A stretch of DNA of 64,000 bases from Methylomonas sp. EFPC3 (GTDB lineage Bacteria; Pseudomonadota; Gammaproteobacteria; Methylococcales; Methylomonadaceae): assembly GCF_029643245.1 (NCBI RefSeq), contig NZ_CP116398.1, forward strand, positions 1,426,001-1,490,000. The letters run 5' to 3'. How positions within the stretch are numbered: the first letter of the stretch is position 1; each line of letters opens with the position of its first letter. Below are positions 49,551-58,412 of the stretch, one piece after another. The notes beneath the pieces were generated by a model, which was not told the origin of the DNA, did no database searches, and saw only the letters and a program-made list of their open reading frames with translations. The translations under genes and the position numbers were made by a program.

Positions 49551-51032
49551 ATGCTTCCACGACAAAAAACTGCCGCAGTCTGTTGCTTGCTGACCTTGCC
49601 ATTGGCCGCCTGCACGGTCGGTCCCGATTACATGCGCCCGCAAGCCACGATCAGCGACGAATTCAAGGAAGCCAAAGGCTGGAAGCCGGCTCAGCCGCGC
49701 GACAGCGGATTGCCGAGCAAATGGTGGGAAATTTTCGGCGACCCGCTGTTAAACAGCCTGGAAGAACAGGTCGCCGGCGCCAACCAGTCCGTGATTCAAG
49801 CCGAGGCCCAATACCGCCAAGCCCAGCATCTGGTGCAATCGGCGCAATCGTCGCTGTTGCCGGTGGCTACATTGACCGGCAGCTTCAATCGTTTCAAAGC
49901 CGCGACCGGCCAAAACGTCGCCGTTGCCGGCGTACGCAATCTATTCGGTCAGGCGGTGGGGATCGCCTGGGAGCCGGATTTATGGGGCCGGGTCCGCCGC
50001 CAATTGGAAGCCAATACCGACAGCGCCCAAGCCAGCGCCGCCACCTTGCACGGCTTGATTCTGTCCAGCCAAGCCACGTTAGCCGACAATTACTTTCAAT
50101 TGAAGACATTGGACGCGCAGAAGGCACTGCTCGATGAAGCCATCGCCGCGTTCGCCAAAACCCTGGAAATCACCAAAAACCGCTATGCCGTTGGCGTTGC
50201 CGCCAAAGCCGACGTGGTCCAGGCCGAAACCCAGTTGGAAACGGTGCGCGCCCAAGCCATCGACCTGGGGGTGCAACGCGCTAAACTGGAGCATGCAATC
50301 GCAGTATTGATCGGTAAAACGCCGGCCGAATTGGCTTTGGCCCCGGCGCCGCTGAACGCGCAACCGCCTGGTATTCCGGTCAGCCTGCCGTCGGAGTTGC
50401 TGGAGCGCCGGCCGGACATCGCCGCTGCAGAACGCCAGATCGCCGCCGCCAACGCCCAAATCGGCGTCGCCAAGGCCGCCTATTACCCGACGTTGAATCT
50501 GGCCGGCACCAACGGCTTCCAATCCGGCGACCCCGGCAATCTGTTTACGATGGCCCGGCGCTACTGGTCATTGGGTCCGGCCGGGCTGGCCCTGACCTTA
50601 TTCGACGGCGGCGTGACGAACGCCCAATACAAACAGGCCATCGCCGCCTACGACGCCAGCGTCGCCGCTTACCGGCAGACCGTGCTGACCGGCTTTCAGG
50701 AAGTGGAGGATAATTTGGCCGCGTTACGGATATTGGAACAGGAAAGCCAAGTCCAGGACAAAGCGGTTGCCAACGCCAAACAAGCGCTGGCCTTGACCAA
50801 CAACCAATACCAAGCCGGCACGGTCAGTTATTTGAACGTGATGACCGCGCAAACCGCCGCGCTGGCCAATCAACAAACCGCCGTGCAGTTATTGGGGCAG
50901 CGCCTGTCGGCGGCGGTACAACTGGTCAAAGCCCTCGGCGGCGGCTGGAACGAAACCCTGCTGCCGACCGCAGACCAGGCCGACGGCGAGCGGAAATGGA
51001 CCGACTATTTGATTCTGCCGCTGGTGGAGTAA
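49551..51032 (+). CDS. outer-membrane efflux lipoprotein (NodT/OprM family)
   Basis: 493-aa outer-membrane factor. The signal peptide ends in the lipobox LPLAACTVGPDY (Cys as the first residue of the mature protein). Coiled-coil repeats typical of TolC-like channels follow, with ELLERRPDIAAAERQIAAAN as the conserved family motif. It completes the tripartite pump begun by the adaptor 4 genes upstream (4-base gap to the second permease). Its stop lies at the base of a hairpin shared with the convergent GTPase genes. Confidence 0.94.
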   Translation: MLPRQKTAAVCCLLTLPLAACTVGPDYMRPQATISDEFKEAKGWKPAQPRDSGLPSKWWEIFGDPLLNSLEEQVAGANQSVIQAEAQYRQAQHLVQSAQSSLLPVATLTGSFNRFKAATGQNVAVAGVRNLFGQAVGIAWEPDLWGRVRRQLEANTDSAQASAATLHGLILSSQATLADNYFQLKTLDAQKALLDEAIAAFAKTLEITKNRYAVGVAAKADVVQAETQLETVRAQAIDLGVQRAKLEHAIAVLIGKTPAELALAPAPLNAQPPGIPVSLPSELLERRPDIAAAERQIAAANAQIGVAKAAYYPTLNLAGTNGFQSGDPGNLFTMARRYWSLGPAGLALTLFDGGVTNAQYKQAIAAYDASVAAYRQTVLTGFQEVEDNLAALRILEQESQVQDKAVANAKQALALTNNQYQAGTVSYLNVMTAQTAALANQQTAVQLLGQRLSAAVQLVKALGGGWNETLLPTADQADGERKWTDYLILPLVE

Positions 51033-51053
51033 ACCGGCCAAGCCAGCCGGTTT
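51031..51053 (+). terminator. bidirectional terminator-like hairpin
   Basis: AAACCGGC (51031-51038) and GCCGGTTT (51046-51053) form a perfect 8-bp stem with a 7-base loop, between two convergent transcription units. The T tract on each side is only three bases long, so efficiency is uncertain. Confidence 0.5.
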
Positions 51054-51130
51054 GGCGGCAAGGCGGCATTCGGCCGGTTCCAGTGATTGTGGCAGGCAGC
51101 GAATATCAATGGCACCCGTTGCGAAATCGG

Positions 51131-52717
51131 TTAACCGCCATCGGCCAACAATACCCGGCCCAATAGACTCTGGGTTTCGATCGCCGCCTCCGGCGCCACC
51201 GCGCAACGCCCGATCAGCCCCTGCAACTCGGCACGCAGCGCTTGGTTACCCTGTTGTTCCGAAGCCAGTATTTGGCGGATATCGGCCGACACCGCCGCCA
51301 AGGCCGATTGCAACCCCTTGTGCAAGCCCTTTAATGCGGCGTTATACAACGAAGGCTGAATTTTCTTGTGCAAGAAAAACGGAATCAGCCAACTCAAACC
51401 GATCAGCAGCACGCTGTGCACGGCAAAGTCGGTACCGAGGTAGGCGCTGTTTTCGGCGGCACTGTGGTAGTAGCCGGAAAAAACCTGATAGCCGACCACT
51501 CCCATTGCCGCCAGCGGCAGTAAGGTTTCGCCGACAGCCGCGGCCTTCATCAGCAGACGCTGGGCGCCGTTGCCGGGATTCAACATCGCTTGGCGCCCGG
51601 CCAGTTCGGTTTGGGCGGCCAGGGTCTTGCCGGCGTTCTCGCGGATAGTCTGCAGCGCGGACTTCAGCGGTTTGGTCGGCAAATTGGCTTGCGCCGCCTG
51701 CAGAATCAGTTCGTCGAGCATATCGTTCAGCCGGTTTTGCGCCCATTCGTCCCATAACGAAATATCGGCGTTCTGGCCAAGCTTGTCCGCCCAACACTTG
51801 GCGAGCTGCTGCATGGCCCAGGCCAACCCCTGATGCAAATTCGCTTCGGTTTGCGGCCATAGCGCGTCGAGATTAGTCTGTAAGACGCCAAAATCGCGGC
51901 CGTCGATCTCGGCGGCCAGCTGTTGCAAGGTTTGCTGCAGGCGTCTAAGCCGCAGTTGCTGATTGCGGCGTTCCAAGCGGGCAACGTTATGCCGGCCGGA
52001 CAGCTGCCGCAATTGCTCCAGCAACAGGCCGAATTCGTCGCCCTCAGGTTCGCTGCAACTGGTACGGAACAGGAAGGGGTCGGCGAAGCCGGCCTTGGCC
52101 AGCTGCTGTTTGAAGTCGTCGTATTGCACGGCCAGGCCGCGGTCCCATTGGTTCATGACGAACAACCAGGCGTGTTTGGCGCCCTCCGCCAGCAGCAATT
52201 GCCAAGCCTTATTGTCGCGATAACGTTCCGGACTGACCACGTACAGCAATACGTCGATATGCGGCAGCCATTCCAGCACCAAGCGTTTGTTGCCGAGTTC
52301 GACGCTATCGAAATCCGGCATGTCGATCCAGACGATATGGCTATTGCTCTCATCGTGGTGACGGCTGATTTTGATGCTGTCCAGCGGCAAACCCTCCGGC
52401 AGTTTATCGATGCTCAGGCTCTGGTGATGGTAGAGCGTCACTTCCCGCGAGGTCGGCCGTTCGATGCCGGCCCTGGCGATGGCCTGGCCGGCCAGGCGGT
52501 TTAACAGGCTGCTCTTGCCGACGCCGGTCCCGCCCATGAAAGCCACGATCAGCGGCATGTCGGTTTGACCGCTGTCGGGCTTAAACAATGGCCCCGAGCC
52601 GGCTTGATCCAGGTTGTCGAACAGTCCGGCCTGTTCCGCGCTTATCCGGCCGTGGGCAGCGGCGTTTGTCGCCCAGCGTTGGGCATCGGCCACCAATTCA
52701 GAGTATGCGCAAGCCAT
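51131..52717 (-). CDS. dynamin-like GTPase, second of a tandem pair
   Basis: 528-aa large GTPase. P-loop GGTGVGKSSLLN at about residue 62, switch region with ERPTSREVTLYHH, DxxG-type WIDMPDFDS, and NQWD as the base-specificity motif. A hydrophobic hairpin lies near residues 390-440 (LLPLAAMGVVGYQVF and VHSVLLIGLSWLIPFFL) after a helical region. This is the layout of bacterial dynamin-like proteins, which act on membranes, often as pairs. It begins 20 bases inside the end of the other GTPase gene. The function in this organism is unknown. Confidence 0.82.
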   Translation of the reverse strand: MACAYSELVADAQRWATNAAAHGRISAEQAGLFDNLDQAGSGPLFKPDSGQTDMPLIVAFMGGTGVGKSSLLNRLAGQAIARAGIERPTSREVTLYHHQSLSIDKLPEGLPLDSIKISRHHDESNSHIVWIDMPDFDSVELGNKRLVLEWLPHIDVLLYVVSPERYRDNKAWQLLLAEGAKHAWLFVMNQWDRGLAVQYDDFKQQLAKAGFADPFLFRTSCSEPEGDEFGLLLEQLRQLSGRHNVARLERRNQQLRLRRLQQTLQQLAAEIDGRDFGVLQTNLDALWPQTEANLHQGLAWAMQQLAKCWADKLGQNADISLWDEWAQNRLNDMLDELILQAAQANLPTKPLKSALQTIRENAGKTLAAQTELAGRQAMLNPGNGAQRLLMKAAAVGETLLPLAAMGVVGYQVFSGYYHSAAENSAYLGTDFAVHSVLLIGLSWLIPFFLHKKIQPSLYNAALKGLHKGLQSALAAVSADIRQILASEQQGNQALRAELQGLIGRCAVAPEAAIETQSLLGRVLLADGG

Positions 52718-54440
52718 GTTTCTTCTCTTTCAGCGCGAGCTCTGCGGCATGGCATTGTTGTTCGGAGATGTTGAACCGGGTCTGGCTATGCACGGCAAGC
52801 GGCAGTTGGTACAAACGCTGCCTCAGACAGTCGTCGAATAAGGTATTTTTCACGGTAGTGAATTGGTGCTGTTTCAATTCGGCTTCGACCCGATGCATGT
52901 AACTGCCGATGGCGCTTTCCGCCAGCAGCGAGGTGATGGTCAAGATCAACGGCGTAATCACCAAATCTTGCACGCCGATGCCGCCGGCCTGAATCGCCAG
53001 CAGCATCGCGCCGGCGTCGGTGGTGGCTCGGGTCGCGCGCAGACTGTTCAGAATCAGCGGCTGATCCTGCAATTTGCGGTACAGGCGTTGCGCGGCGGCT
53101 TCGACGTCCTGCTGGAAATCTTGATGGTAACTATCGACCGCGCGTTGGTAGGCCAGCAAAATTTCGCCGCGGCGTTGGCGCAAGGCCATCGCGTTTTCCC
53201 GCCACCAATAGCTGTCGGCCGGCTCGGTTTCGGTCTTCTCCAGCACCCGGTCGGCCAGCCGGATCAGCAAATGCTCGCCCAATTGCTGCAACACCGCCAG
53301 TTCGTGGCTGGGATTGGCCGCCGATTTGGCATTGCCCCAATCCAGCAATTTGCGAAACGGCCAAGTCATGGCCCGTCGGGTCTTGCCCAATACCCGCGCC
53401 AAGCCGGGAATCTCCAACAGCGTCAGCAGATTCAACAATGCATTCTGGAAGGTCTGGTAGTGATGGGGGTGATTTAAATAATCGCGCCGGTAGTCTTGCA
53501 ACGCGTCGGCCAGACATTGGTCCACCAGGGTCTGCCAATGGCGTTGGGCGTGGTGCTCGCTGAATACCGGCTCCAGCCAAGGCAGCCAATAGCGGCTGAC
53601 AAGCTGTTGCTGCTTGACCGAATGCTTGTTCCTGATGACTTTCTGCGTCAGCTCGGCGACCGCGCTACCGGCGCGGGCCGGCCATTGCGGCTGGGCCGGG
53701 GCTTTCTGGAACAAGATCCCCAGCATCGGCGGCGGCGAATCGGCCCGGGTTTGCCGCCATTTGTCGCGCAACGATTCCAAAATGACCGTTTCGCTGCCTT
53801 CCATCAGCTTATTGACGCAAATCAGGGTCGGCTGTTGGTAAGCCTCGATGAATTTCATCAACTCCCAAACCGATTGGTCGGCGTATTTTTCCTTGCTGAC
53901 CACCAAAATCACCGCGTCGGCCAAGGCGATGGTGCGGACCACGCCCTCCCGGTAATCTGCGGAGTCGATCGAGTCGAAATCCGGGGTATCCCACAGTACA
54001 CAATCGGGTAGCAAGGCGGAAACGTTGCTGCTGGGACTCAGCGAATAACAATCGTAGCGCCCCGGCCGTAACGCGTCGCGCCCCAGCTGTTGGAAACGGC
54101 CGAAATAATGCTGCAGGCCGTCGCAAGCCTCCGCCGCCACTCGATGACAGAAGCCCTGGGCATGGACCGTATAGCCGGCCAAAGGGCTGACCCCGGCGCT
54201 ATCGTTATTCAACAACAAATTGACGACCGAACTTTTCCCGGCCTGGGTCGGGCCGATCACGGCAATCTGCAAAGGCAAGCCCGGCTGGTTTTCCAGCAGC
54301 TGGCCTTTGCGGATGAAGGCTTCGGCGTGGAGTAACTGTTCTATGCGTTGCTGGTATTCCCCGAAGCGGGAATGTTTTCGATCCAACTGCTGTAGCACAA
54401 TTTCGTAACGCTGTTTGAGAAGTTGGATAAAATCCAGCAT
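52698..54440 (-). CDS. dynamin-like GTPase, first of a tandem pair
   Basis: 580-aa large GTPase. P-loop GPTQAGKSSVVNLL at about residue 63, DTPDFDSIDS as the DxxG motif, VNKLMEGS as an NKxx-type motif and a long helical C-terminal part. A hydrophobic patch (VQDLVITPLILTITSLLAESA) near residue 490 suggests membrane insertion. It precedes and overlaps the second GTPase gene, so the two probably form a hetero-oligomer, as seen in other paired bacterial dynamins (family knowledge). The upstream gap of 115 bases to a divergent lipoprotein gene should hold its promoter. Confidence 0.82.
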   Translation of the reverse strand: MLDFIQLLKQRYEIVLQQLDRKHSRFGEYQQRIEQLLHAEAFIRKGQLLENQPGLPLQIAVIGPTQAGKSSVVNLLLNNDSAGVSPLAGYTVHAQGFCHRVAAEACDGLQHYFGRFQQLGRDALRPGRYDCYSLSPSSNVSALLPDCVLWDTPDFDSIDSADYREGVVRTIALADAVILVVSKEKYADQSVWELMKFIEAYQQPTLICVNKLMEGSETVILESLRDKWRQTRADSPPPMLGILFQKAPAQPQWPARAGSAVAELTQKVIRNKHSVKQQQLVSRYWLPWLEPVFSEHHAQRHWQTLVDQCLADALQDYRRDYLNHPHHYQTFQNALLNLLTLLEIPGLARVLGKTRRAMTWPFRKLLDWGNAKSAANPSHELAVLQQLGEHLLIRLADRVLEKTETEPADSYWWRENAMALRQRRGEILLAYQRAVDSYHQDFQQDVEAAAQRLYRKLQDQPLILNSLRATRATTDAGAMLLAIQAGGIGVQDLVITPLILTITSLLAESAIGSYMHRVEAELKQHQFTTVKNTLFDDCLRQRLYQLPLAVHSQTRFNISEQQCHAAELALKEKKHGLRIL

Positions 54441-54481
54441 GTGGTAAGCTTGTGTTTTTAATTACCGAGTAATTTGGTTTG

Positions 54482-54511
54482 TTGGGTGACCCGCATTACA
54501 ACCATTATAAA
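54482..54511 (+). promoter_or_regulatory. candidate promoter of the lipoprotein gene
   Basis: TTGGGT (54482-54487) and TATAAA (54506-54511) are 18 bases apart, 45 bases upstream of the lipoprotein ATG. A moderate sigma-70 match, not tested against alternatives. Confidence 0.35.
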
Positions 54512-54555
54512 TACAAAAATCGGGTTTGTTTATTTAGCCACTGGGGGGCTGCACT

Positions 54556-54990
54556 ATGAAAAAAGCGTCAACGGTATTGGTTTTACTGCTCTGTTCGGTG
54601 ATGGTCGGTTGCAATAAAAGCAACCAGATCAACGGCAGCAGCATGAAAACCGTCAACAGGTCGATCAGCCATATCAAGGAAAAATTGCCGCTGGACCAAC
54701 GCATCGAATTCGAAGTGTCGTTCTGGACTCTGCGCGACGAGATCCGCAGCAACCAGGAGTTCCTGGACGCAATTGACGGTAAAACCCCCGAACAGTTGAT
54801 AGAAACCGGCAAGGAATTGTTCGCCAAACGCAAGTCGTCCGGCAACAAAGAGTACGCTCAATACGATTCCTGGGACCAAATGATTACCCAGTATTCGCAA
54901 GAGCGCATCGACCAAAACCGCAAGAAAACGCCTGACGCCCGCGATAAAAACCCGCCGGCACGGGTCGATTACAAAATGCACGCGATGTAA
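54556..54990 (+). CDS. hypothetical lipoprotein
   Basis: 144-aa protein with a lipoprotein signal peptide ending in SVMVGCNKS (lipobox Cys near residue 19). A GGGGGGCT stretch ahead of the ATG is the likely ribosome site. The mature part is helical and charged, without known motifs to my eye. It resembles small DUF6694-type lipoproteins, but I am not certain. Its stop codon directly abuts the stop of the convergent DUF2959 gene (54990/54991), leaving no room for a terminator. Confidence 0.78.
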   Translation: MKKASTVLVLLLCSVMVGCNKSNQINGSSMKTVNRSISHIKEKLPLDQRIEFEVSFWTLRDEIRSNQEFLDAIDGKTPEQLIETGKELFAKRKSSGNKEYAQYDSWDQMITQYSQERIDQNRKKTPDARDKNPPARVDYKMHAM

Positions 54991-55656
54991 TTACTTGCGC
55001 GCGGCCACCGGGGCCGGCAGTTGCTTCTGATCCGCAAGGACGGCAACGAACAGGCTGGCCTCGGTAATGGTTTTCTCCATCACCTCGATCAACTTCGAAA
55101 TATCCACGCCAATCTCGACGAACTCGTGCCGCAACGCTGCAATGGCATGGGCATTGAGGTTGTGCTTCAAAAACAGCACCTGGTCCTGAAACGCCGCCAA
55201 TACCGGCACCATCCGATTTTCCGCAGTTTGCAGCGCCTTGAGCAAACGCGCATATTGCTGGCGGGATTTTTTCAATTGCTGCTGGCTGCGGGCACGCAAA
55301 ACCCGATTGCTGTACAAATCCAGCTCCGCTTCCCATTCGGCAAACAAGGCCTCGCTGACCTCCTCCACCGCCTGTATCTTTTGGCTGACGGTGTCGGCCT
55401 TGCTGCGGCAGACATCGTAGCGCCGCTTCAATTGCTGGTAGCGTTGTTCCAACGAACTCTCCGGCAAATGCACCAGGGTTTTGAATTTATCCAGCGCCTC
55501 GACGAATTGGTCGCGGCTGTCTTTCAGGCTATGGCAGGCCTGGTCGACCTGCATCACGACGATGTCGCGTTTGTGGTGGCCGAGCAGGGACTCCCGGCTC
55601 TGGTAATACGCTTTGCGCAAGCGCCGGTTCAGAAGGGCTTTCAGGAAATTAATCAT
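54991..55656 (-). CDS. DUF2959 family protein
   Basis: 221-aa helical protein of the DUF2959 family, starting at the ATG at 55656 (INFLKALLNRRLRKAYYQS). It is dominated by long coiled-coil helices (for example SLEQRYQQLKRRYDVCRSKA). No catalytic motif is seen and the family function is unknown. The open frame runs far upstream, but that part is the mfnE-like gene in another frame. It overlaps the kinase gene by 8 bases, so they are co-transcribed. Confidence 0.82.
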   Translation of the reverse strand: MINFLKALLNRRLRKAYYQSRESLLGHHKRDIVVMQVDQACHSLKDSRDQFVEALDKFKTLVHLPESSLEQRYQQLKRRYDVCRSKADTVSQKIQAVEEVSEALFAEWEAELDLYSNRVLRARSQQQLKKSRQQYARLLKALQTAENRMVPVLAAFQDQVLFLKHNLNAHAIAALRHEFVEIGVDISKLIEVMEKTITEASLFVAVLADQKQLPAPVAARK

Positions 55657-56212
55657 GATGGAACACGAAGTCGTCTTTATTGACCACGCTGATTTTACAG
55701 GAAGCGGCGTCAGCGAAACGGGCAAAAGCCGGATCGAGGATGCCTTGCCGCTGCAATTCCGGCCAGTCGGTCCCGGCCACGACCGCCGCCGACTTGACCA
55801 CCACCAATTCGTCGGCCGCAATCCGCCCGGCCAGCCAGGCGGCCAGACTGTCCGAGGTGACGTCCCAACTAGCCGGAACTCCGGCCGCATCCAATTCGGC
55901 GACATGCGGCGCCCAGACCCAGGTTTTGGCCGCCGCCCCGGCTGCAAGCGAGTCGGTAGCGGCTAGGACTTCCAGCTCGGGCAGCAGCCCGCGCATCAAT
56001 TCGGCCATCTGCTGCATCGCCAGCAAGGCCATCCGGTGCGCCGCGACTTCGTCGAACCGATAATCGCGTTGCGCGGCGCGAACCTGGTCGGCAAACCGGC
56101 CGCCGCCCGGAACGATGACTTTAAGTCCCGGCCGCAACGCCACCGCCGCCAAACAAGCCGGCAATGCCGCCGTTTCCAACAAGCTGCCGCCTAGTTTGAC
56201 GACGCAAATCAT
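55649..56212 (-). CDS. mfnE: amino-acid kinase family protein, MfnE-like
   Basis: 187-aa small amino-acid-kinase fold protein. ICVVKLGGSLLET has the ATP-site lysine and glycines, and KVIVPGGGRFADQVRAAQ the second glycine loop. AAHRMALLAMQQMAELM is typical of the group found beside methanofuran and methanopterin genes. Archaeal MfnE phosphorylates an aminomethylfuran alcohol phosphate. The bacterial homologue probably serves the same C1 cofactor. It is coupled by a 4-base overlap to pabB upstream. Confidence 0.82.
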   Translation of the reverse strand: MICVVKLGGSLLETAALPACLAAVALRPGLKVIVPGGGRFADQVRAAQRDYRFDEVAAHRMALLAMQQMAELMRGLLPELEVLAATDSLAAGAAAKTWVWAPHVAELDAAGVPASWDVTSDSLAAWLAGRIAADELVVVKSAAVVAGTDWPELQRQGILDPAFARFADAASCKISVVNKDDFVFHHD

Positions 56213-57582
56213 TCGCTAAATTGCGCCAACAGCTGCAACAGTGCCGCCGCTTTATCGAAGCATTCCTGATATTCTGCGTCCAGTACCGAATCGTTGACGA
56301 TGCCGCCGCCGGCCCAGAAGCGAATCGTGCCGCGGTTGTGCACCAGGGTCCGGATCGCGATATTGGTGTCCATATTGCCGTCGAAGCCGACGTAGCCGAT
56401 CGCGCCGCAATAAACTCCGCGCCGATGCGGTTCCAATTCCTCGATGATTTCCATGGCCCGGATTTTCGGCGCGCCGGTGATCGAGCCGCCCGGAAAACAA
56501 CTGCGCAACAAATCCAGCGCATGCTGGCCGGGCGCCAACTGGCCGGTGACGGTACTGACCAGGTGATGCACGGTGGCGTAGCTTTCCACTGCGAACAAAT
56601 TCGGCACCCAGACCGAACCTTTCCGGCAACACTTGCCCAAGTCGTTTCGCAGCAAATCGACGATCATCACGTTTTCCGCCCTGTCCTTGGCGCTAGCCAC
56701 CAAGTCTTCGATCTGGGCTTGATCCTGTTCCGGGTCCGGACGGCGCGGGCGGGTACCTTTGATCGGCTTGGTTTCGACCGCGCCGTCGGTCACTTTCAAA
56801 AATCGCTCGGGCGACGAACTCAGTACCTGGACGTCCGGCAGATTTAAATAGGCGCTGAACGGCGCGGCATTGATCCGCCGCAGCACCTCGAAGGCCTGCC
56901 ACGGCTCGCCGACGCAGGCGCTGCTGAAACGCTGGGTCAGATTGATCTGGTAGCAATCGCCTTCTTTCAAATAATCTTTGATTTTGTTGAAGGCCGCCGC
57001 ATATTGGCGCTTGTCCATGTTGGCGGCAGGCGGCTGCAACACCCGGAACGCTGCAGTCGGACCCTGTGGCGATCGTTGGCTGAACTCGGCGATTAAGCGT
57101 TGTAGCAGTTCATCGGTCAAACCGTAACCGACCAGCCAGCTTTGCTGTTGCTGATGATCGACGACCACCGCCCAACGGTAAATGCCGACCGCCATGTCGG
57201 CAATGCCCTCGGCGTCCGCCGCGATGGCAGGTAATTTTTCGATACGCCGGGCCAAGTCGTAGGCAAAGTAACCGATCGCCCCGCCGCAGAACGGCAAGCC
57301 GTCGATTGCCGGCAATACCTCTCCCAGTTGCTGCTTCAACAATTCGAACGGGTCCGCAGCGCTTTCGACGACCTGCCCGTCGCGTTCGATCCTGGTCAGG
57401 TTGCCGTAGGTTTGCAGAGTGGTTACGGGCGCATAAGCCAGAATATCGTAACGGTCCTGACGACTGTGAGGTTGCGCGCTATCCAGGAACACCGCCCACG
57501 GCAGATGGGCAATAGGGGCGAATAATTGCGCGCTGTCCGGAAAATACGGCAGCGGATGTTTAGTGGGTTTGGCTAGAAGCAT
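56209..57582 (-). CDS. pabB: aminodeoxychorismate synthase component I
   Basis: About 457 aa. Chorismate-binding fold: HLPWAVFLDSAQPH near the N-terminus; the catalytic lysine region TKPIKGTRPRRPDPEQDQAQ; and the Mg-site and end motifs CFPGGSITGAPKIRAMEIIE and IAIRTLVHNRGTIRFWAGGG. It combines with PabA to make 4-aminobenzoate precursor for folate and possibly pterin C1 cofactors. The ATG at 57582 is preferred; the frame extends 42 codons upstream. It is coupled to the mfnE-like gene. Confidence 0.93.
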   Translation of the reverse strand: MLLAKPTKHPLPYFPDSAQLFAPIAHLPWAVFLDSAQPHSRQDRYDILAYAPVTTLQTYGNLTRIERDGQVVESAADPFELLKQQLGEVLPAIDGLPFCGGAIGYFAYDLARRIEKLPAIAADAEGIADMAVGIYRWAVVVDHQQQQSWLVGYGLTDELLQRLIAEFSQRSPQGPTAAFRVLQPPAANMDKRQYAAAFNKIKDYLKEGDCYQINLTQRFSSACVGEPWQAFEVLRRINAAPFSAYLNLPDVQVLSSSPERFLKVTDGAVETKPIKGTRPRRPDPEQDQAQIEDLVASAKDRAENVMIVDLLRNDLGKCCRKGSVWVPNLFAVESYATVHHLVSTVTGQLAPGQHALDLLRSCFPGGSITGAPKIRAMEIIEELEPHRRGVYCGAIGYVGFDGNMDTNIAIRTLVHNRGTIRFWAGGGIVNDSVLDAEYQECFDKAAALLQLLAQFSE

Positions 57583-57757
57583 TAAACGCGGATGCAGGGC
57601 CGGATTGACCGGCAAGGACGTGATTGAACACCGCAAGATTTTATACCAGCCGCCGGCTTTAACCAAACCCGCCGACCCGACTCGCCCGGAAAGGCCCTTA
57701 GCGGGCAACGGCCGGATTTAAAAAATGCGACATTAGCGATAGCGCCGACCGCAAATC

Positions 57758-58300
57758 TCAAGAAATATCTTGATAACACCAATGCCAAGGCTCGTAGCGA
57801 TAACCTGAGGCATTGTCCGGCGGATAGGACATGACGAAGCCGAAGCGATTGGCGTTGACCTGCAACCAGGCGAAGGCCGCGGTCAGTTCGAAGCCCTGTT
57901 GCACCGCCGGTGCATCCTGGCAGGTCAAATCCACGGCGCGGCCGGTGTGGTGTTCGCTGTAGCCGGGCGGCGCCAGCACGGTCAGGATCTCGGCAATTGC
58001 CGCGCCGGCGTCGAGCTTGGCGCGGATGATCTCGGCCTGGCGTTCCACGCTGCGGTAGGCCGAGATCAGGTAAATCTCGATGCCGTCGGCCGCTGCGGCG
58101 GCCTTCATCGCCTGCCAGGCGCGGCCGGCGGCCGGGGTCATTAGAAACTCCCGGCCTTTATGGTCGAGGTCGGCGACGGCCAAGCGTTCTGCGGCGGGAT
58201 ACAGGCGCAAGCCGCGGGCTTCGACCGCTTCGACGGCAATTCCCAGCGCGGCGCAGAGCGCACGCGGATCGCAGCTTACGGTTTCGGGATGATTGCTCAT
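57758..58300 (-). CDS. VanY-type D-Ala-D-Ala carboxypeptidase
   Basis: About 180 aa, M15B zinc peptidase. The motif set is complete: ISAYRSVERQAEII, PGYSEHHTGRAVDLTC (zinc His and Asp) and YEPWHWCY (catalytic Glu and zinc His). No signal peptide is visible from the ATG at 58300, and the frame opens up to 30 codons earlier. Such enzymes trim peptidoglycan stem peptides or recycle fragments; without export it could act in the cytoplasm on recycled muropeptides (inference). It lies alone between pabB and the sigma-54 activator gene. Confidence 0.88.
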   Translation of the reverse strand: MSNHPETVSCDPRALCAALGIAVEAVEARGLRLYPAAERLAVADLDHKGREFLMTPAAGRAWQAMKAAAAADGIEIYLISAYRSVERQAEIIRAKLDAGAAIAEILTVLAPPGYSEHHTGRAVDLTCQDAPAVQQGFELTAAFAWLQVNANRFGFVMSYPPDNASGYRYEPWHWCYQDIS

Positions 58301-58412
58301 CTCAGCGGCGGTTGGCCGAACCATTCGCCGCTTGGACTGTTGTCGACCGCCGGCCTGACGTAATCCGGCGCCGCCGATTTCGCAATGCAATCAATGAATT
58401 CGATGCGGGCTG

